A DNA stretch of 37,449 nucleotides, taken from Carboxylicivirga mesophila. Its GTDB lineage: Bacteria > Bacteroidota > Bacteroidia > Bacteroidales > Marinilabiliaceae. How positions within the stretch are numbered: position 1 is the first letter of the stretch; each line of letters opens with the position of its first letter. The notes below the pieces were generated by a model. The model was given only the letters and a program-made list of their open reading frames with translations, searched no databases and was not told the DNA's origin. The position numbers and the translations under genes are program-made. Positions 35,754 to 37,449 of the stretch are shown piece after piece. Location of the stretch: assembly GCF_018271975.1 (NCBI RefSeq), contig NZ_JAGUCN010000039.1, positions 1 through 37,449 of the forward strand, given 5' to 3'.

Positions 35754-35940
35754 GTAGTTGCCGACTACATGGTAGATGAAGCGAAGTTGCAAACGTCGCT
35801 TAGCGTTTGAGTCTATTTTTCATGACTGTTGGGGTTTACCTATATAATGATTTTTTTGTCCTGAAAGGACTTAATGTCAATATCCGGGTGTGAAACGCCC
35901 GGCAAATAAAACACCTTAAGCCAGCCCTGAAAGAGTTGAA
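35754..35940 (+). repeat. Hairpin repeat cluster upstream of ribF
   Basis: Successive small stems: GTAGT/ACTAC (35754-35768), CAAACG/CGTTTG (35790-35809), GTCC TGAAA GGAC (35858-35870), CCGGGTG TGAAA CGCCCGG (35884-35902), and a degenerate CAGCCCTGAAAGAGTTG (from 35922). The last three recur in the same order downstream of ribF. The 506-bp gap 35688-36193 otherwise shows only a GC-richer stretch (about 36020-36070) of AGCGATGCTAACGAGC type and the ribF promoter; no gene. Confidence 0.65.
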
Positions 35941-36147
35941 CAAGGTAAGTTATAATTCAACCCCTTGCAGAACAATAATTACAGATATTTGATTCAAAAC
36001 CAAATCTACCAGAATGGAGGTTCGTCGTAGCGATGCTAACGAGCTATGCGGCTTTAGCGCTGCGTTGCTAAACCCTCTACTCCTAAATCTTCAACTCTAA
36101 ACTCATCTCTGTCTTTTACCAAATTCAAACATTCTAACACCATTAAC

Positions 36148-36178
36148 CTTGACTCTTGCCGCTTAAATAGTATTTTTG
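36148..36178 (+). promoter_or_regulatory. Promoter of ribF
   Basis: CTTG (36148-36151), exactly 19 bp, then TATTTTTG (36171-36178). The -7 box is an exact consensus match. It covers the TTG that would otherwise be taken as the start of ribF. Confidence 0.65.
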
Positions 36179-36193
36179 CGCAAAACTTTTTCT

Positions 36194-37129
36194 GTGAAGG
36201 TACACTCCGACTTATCAAAATTTAAAGCACAACGCCCCGTTATTACCATTGGTATGTTTGATGGGGTGCATACCGGGCACAGGGTGCTGCTGGGACGTTT
36301 GACCCGGAAAGCCAAAGAGGTGGATGGTGAGTCGGTGGTGATTACGTTTTGGCCCCATCCGCGCATGGTGCTGAAGCAGGATGCCGATAAGCTGCGTTTC
36401 CTCACATCACCCGAAGAGCGCACCAAGCTGTTCGGACAGCTGGGTATTGACCACCTGGTGTTGATACCTTTTTCGCTGGAGCTGGCCAACCTCACCGCTG
36501 AAGAGTTTATTCAACAGATATTAATTGATAAGCTAGGTATCCATCACCTGATGGTGGGCTATAACCACCGATTTGGTAAGGGACGACAGCATAATTATGA
36601 CGAATACCAGGCCTTTGCCAAAAAATACAACTTCTCCATATCTATGGTGGAAGCTGTGCTGACCGATGGCATGCAAACCAGCTCAACCGATATACGCAAT
36701 CACCTGCTGGCGGGGCAGATGCAGGAGGCCAACAATATACTGGGCTATCAGTATACCGTGTCGGGGCGTGTGGTAGGCGGGCAACAGCTCGGACGCCGCA
36801 TAGGCTACCCAACGGCCAATATTGAGGTGGAAGAGCCTCATAAGCTGATTCCGCCCGATGGGGTGTATGCCGTTAAAGTGCGTGTGGAAGGAAAAGATTT
36901 CGGCGGCATGCTCAATATCGGTTATCGGCCAACGGTGAATCACAATGTGGACCATCGCTCACTGGAGGTGCATATCTTCGATTTCAACCACGACATCTAC
37001 TCCGAAGAAGTGGAGCTGGAATTTATTGAGCGCGTGCGCGACGAGCAAAAGTTTGCCAATGTGGATGAGCTCATTGCCCAACTAAAAAAGGACGAAGCCA
37101 CCATCAGGGCTATTGTTACTGGGGAATAG
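36194..37129 (+). CDS. ribF: Bifunctional riboflavin kinase / FAD synthetase RibF
   Basis: A 311-residue enzyme that makes FMN from riboflavin and then FAD. N-terminal FAD-synthetase domain: ITIGMFDGVHTGHRVLL (about 17-33; the G-x-F-D-G-V-H-x-G-H nucleotidyl-transfer motif), FWPHPRMVLK, and VGYNHRFGKGR; SSTDIRNHLLAGQM completes it. C-terminal flavokinase domain: GRRIGYPTANIEVE (about 197-210) and GVYAVKVRVEGKDFGGMLNIGYRPT. The frame opens at TTG 36176, but that codon belongs to the -7 promoter box, so GTG 36194 is the probable start, with a leader of about 10 bases. Monocistronic. Confidence 0.93.
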   Translation: MKVHSDLSKFKAQRPVITIGMFDGVHTGHRVLLGRLTRKAKEVDGESVVITFWPHPRMVLKQDADKLRFLTSPEERTKLFGQLGIDHLVLIPFSLELANLTAEEFIQQILIDKLGIHHLMVGYNHRFGKGRQHNYDEYQAFAKKYNFSISMVEAVLTDGMQTSSTDIRNHLLAGQMQEANNILGYQYTVSGRVVGGQQLGRRIGYPTANIEVEEPHKLIPPDGVYAVKVRVEGKDFGGMLNIGYRPTVNHNVDHRSLEVHIFDFNHDIYSEEVELEFIERVRDEQKFANVDELIAQLKKDEATIRAIVTGE

Positions 37130-37207
37130 CTGGCATTTTAAAGCTAATGGCCGATGGCTTTTCAAGGAATGGATCTCAATTACTATATATTTTTGTTAAT
37201 CCTTAGT

Positions 37208-37422
37208 TGAACCCGCTCGGGGTTCATTTTGTGATTTACCCTTATCCCATGGGTTTCAACCATGGTTATTATTGTATAATCCTTTCAGGATAAATAATGT
37301 CTGCAGGACATTAACTATAATAGCCCCGTGCGAAGCGCGGGGTAATGAATGAGAAAAGTATGCAACCCTGAAATGGGTTGAATGTTGATTATTAGAACGA
37401 TGTTTGGGCCCAATGACATTGG
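37208..37422 (+). repeat. Hairpin array downstream of ribF
   Basis: Seven short stems in about 215 bp: TGAACCC/GGGTTCA (37208-37226), CCATGG/CCATGG (37247-37265), ATCC TTTCA GGAT (37279-37291), AATGTC/GACATT (37296-37312), CCCCGTGC GAA GCGCGGGG (37324-37342), CAACCC/GGGTTG (37363-37380) and CCAATG/CATTGG (37410-37422). The array fills the 320-bp gap 37130-37449 and runs towards the window end. No gene is seen in it. Confidence 0.7.
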
Positions 37423-37449
37423 TTTGTCTTACCACGCTAATAGTCATGA

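Noticed and set aside
37208-37422. Possible CRISPR array
   Set aside because: The stems differ from each other, spacers are short and AT-rich, and no cas gene is near.
37256-37447. 63-residue minus-strand reading frame in the last 200 bp
   Set aside because: It runs straight through the hairpin array and its translation mirrors the repeats; no protein features.

Overview
The window comes from the chromosome of a member of the phylum Bacteroidota. A Bacteroidales/Marinilabiliales-like marine or anaerobic lineage is my guess; the order cannot be fixed from this sequence. Supporting signs are promoters of the Bacteroidota type (TTTG, 19 bp, TAnnTTTG) upstream of several genes, few Shine-Dalgarno sites, a TonB-dependent receptor with an N-terminal carboxypeptidase-like domain, an HU(CCDC81-like)-SPOR membrane protein, and a LytTR two-component system. 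No phage, insertion sequence, CRISPR array or defence island is visible. Most of the window is core housekeeping DNA.

Layout. 1-5.8 kb: a cupin protein, a small MscS channel, a possible three-gene unit (XRE regulator, DUF192 protein, SAM methyltransferase), a TonB-C/MORN-like protein and a TRM11-like methyltransferase. 5.8-10.4 kb: a cobalamin riboswitch and the outer-membrane receptor it should control, then an HBM-domain chemoreceptor. 10.5-14.0 kb: an 1158-residue protein that I read as pyrophosphate-type PEP carboxykinase. 14.4-22.5 kb: recQ, then on the other strand tatC-lptB, tRNA-Leu(UAG), trigger factor, clpP and clpX, a secretion/protein quality-control block. 22.5-26.8 kb (minus): a likely envelope operon of two paralogous flippase-like membrane proteins, the HU-SPOR protein and a family 2 glycosyltransferase. 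26.9-31.9 kb (plus): rsmA, mgtE, a serine beta-lactamase-like hydrolase and a GH20-like hydrolase. 31.9-35.7 kb: an outer-membrane-type protein and a LiaF-like/LytS/LytR operon. 36.2-37.1 kb: ribF, flanked on both sides by intergenic hairpin repeats.

How the parts work together. Much of the window concerns the envelope: TatC exports folded proteins, LptB powers LPS export, the SPOR protein and flippase-like proteins act at the wall or membrane, and the LiaF-LytS-LytR set probably senses envelope state. ClpXP and trigger factor handle protein folding and turnover. The corrinoid receptor supplies B12 under riboswitch feedback.

No clearly new system is proved here. The best leads are the PPi-type PEPCK with a palindrome upstream, a 21-bp spaced direct repeat upstream of the LytTR operon, a 21-bp phased AAACG series inside a quasi-open basic reading frame upstream of the XRE gene, and the paired hairpin repeat units on either side of ribF.
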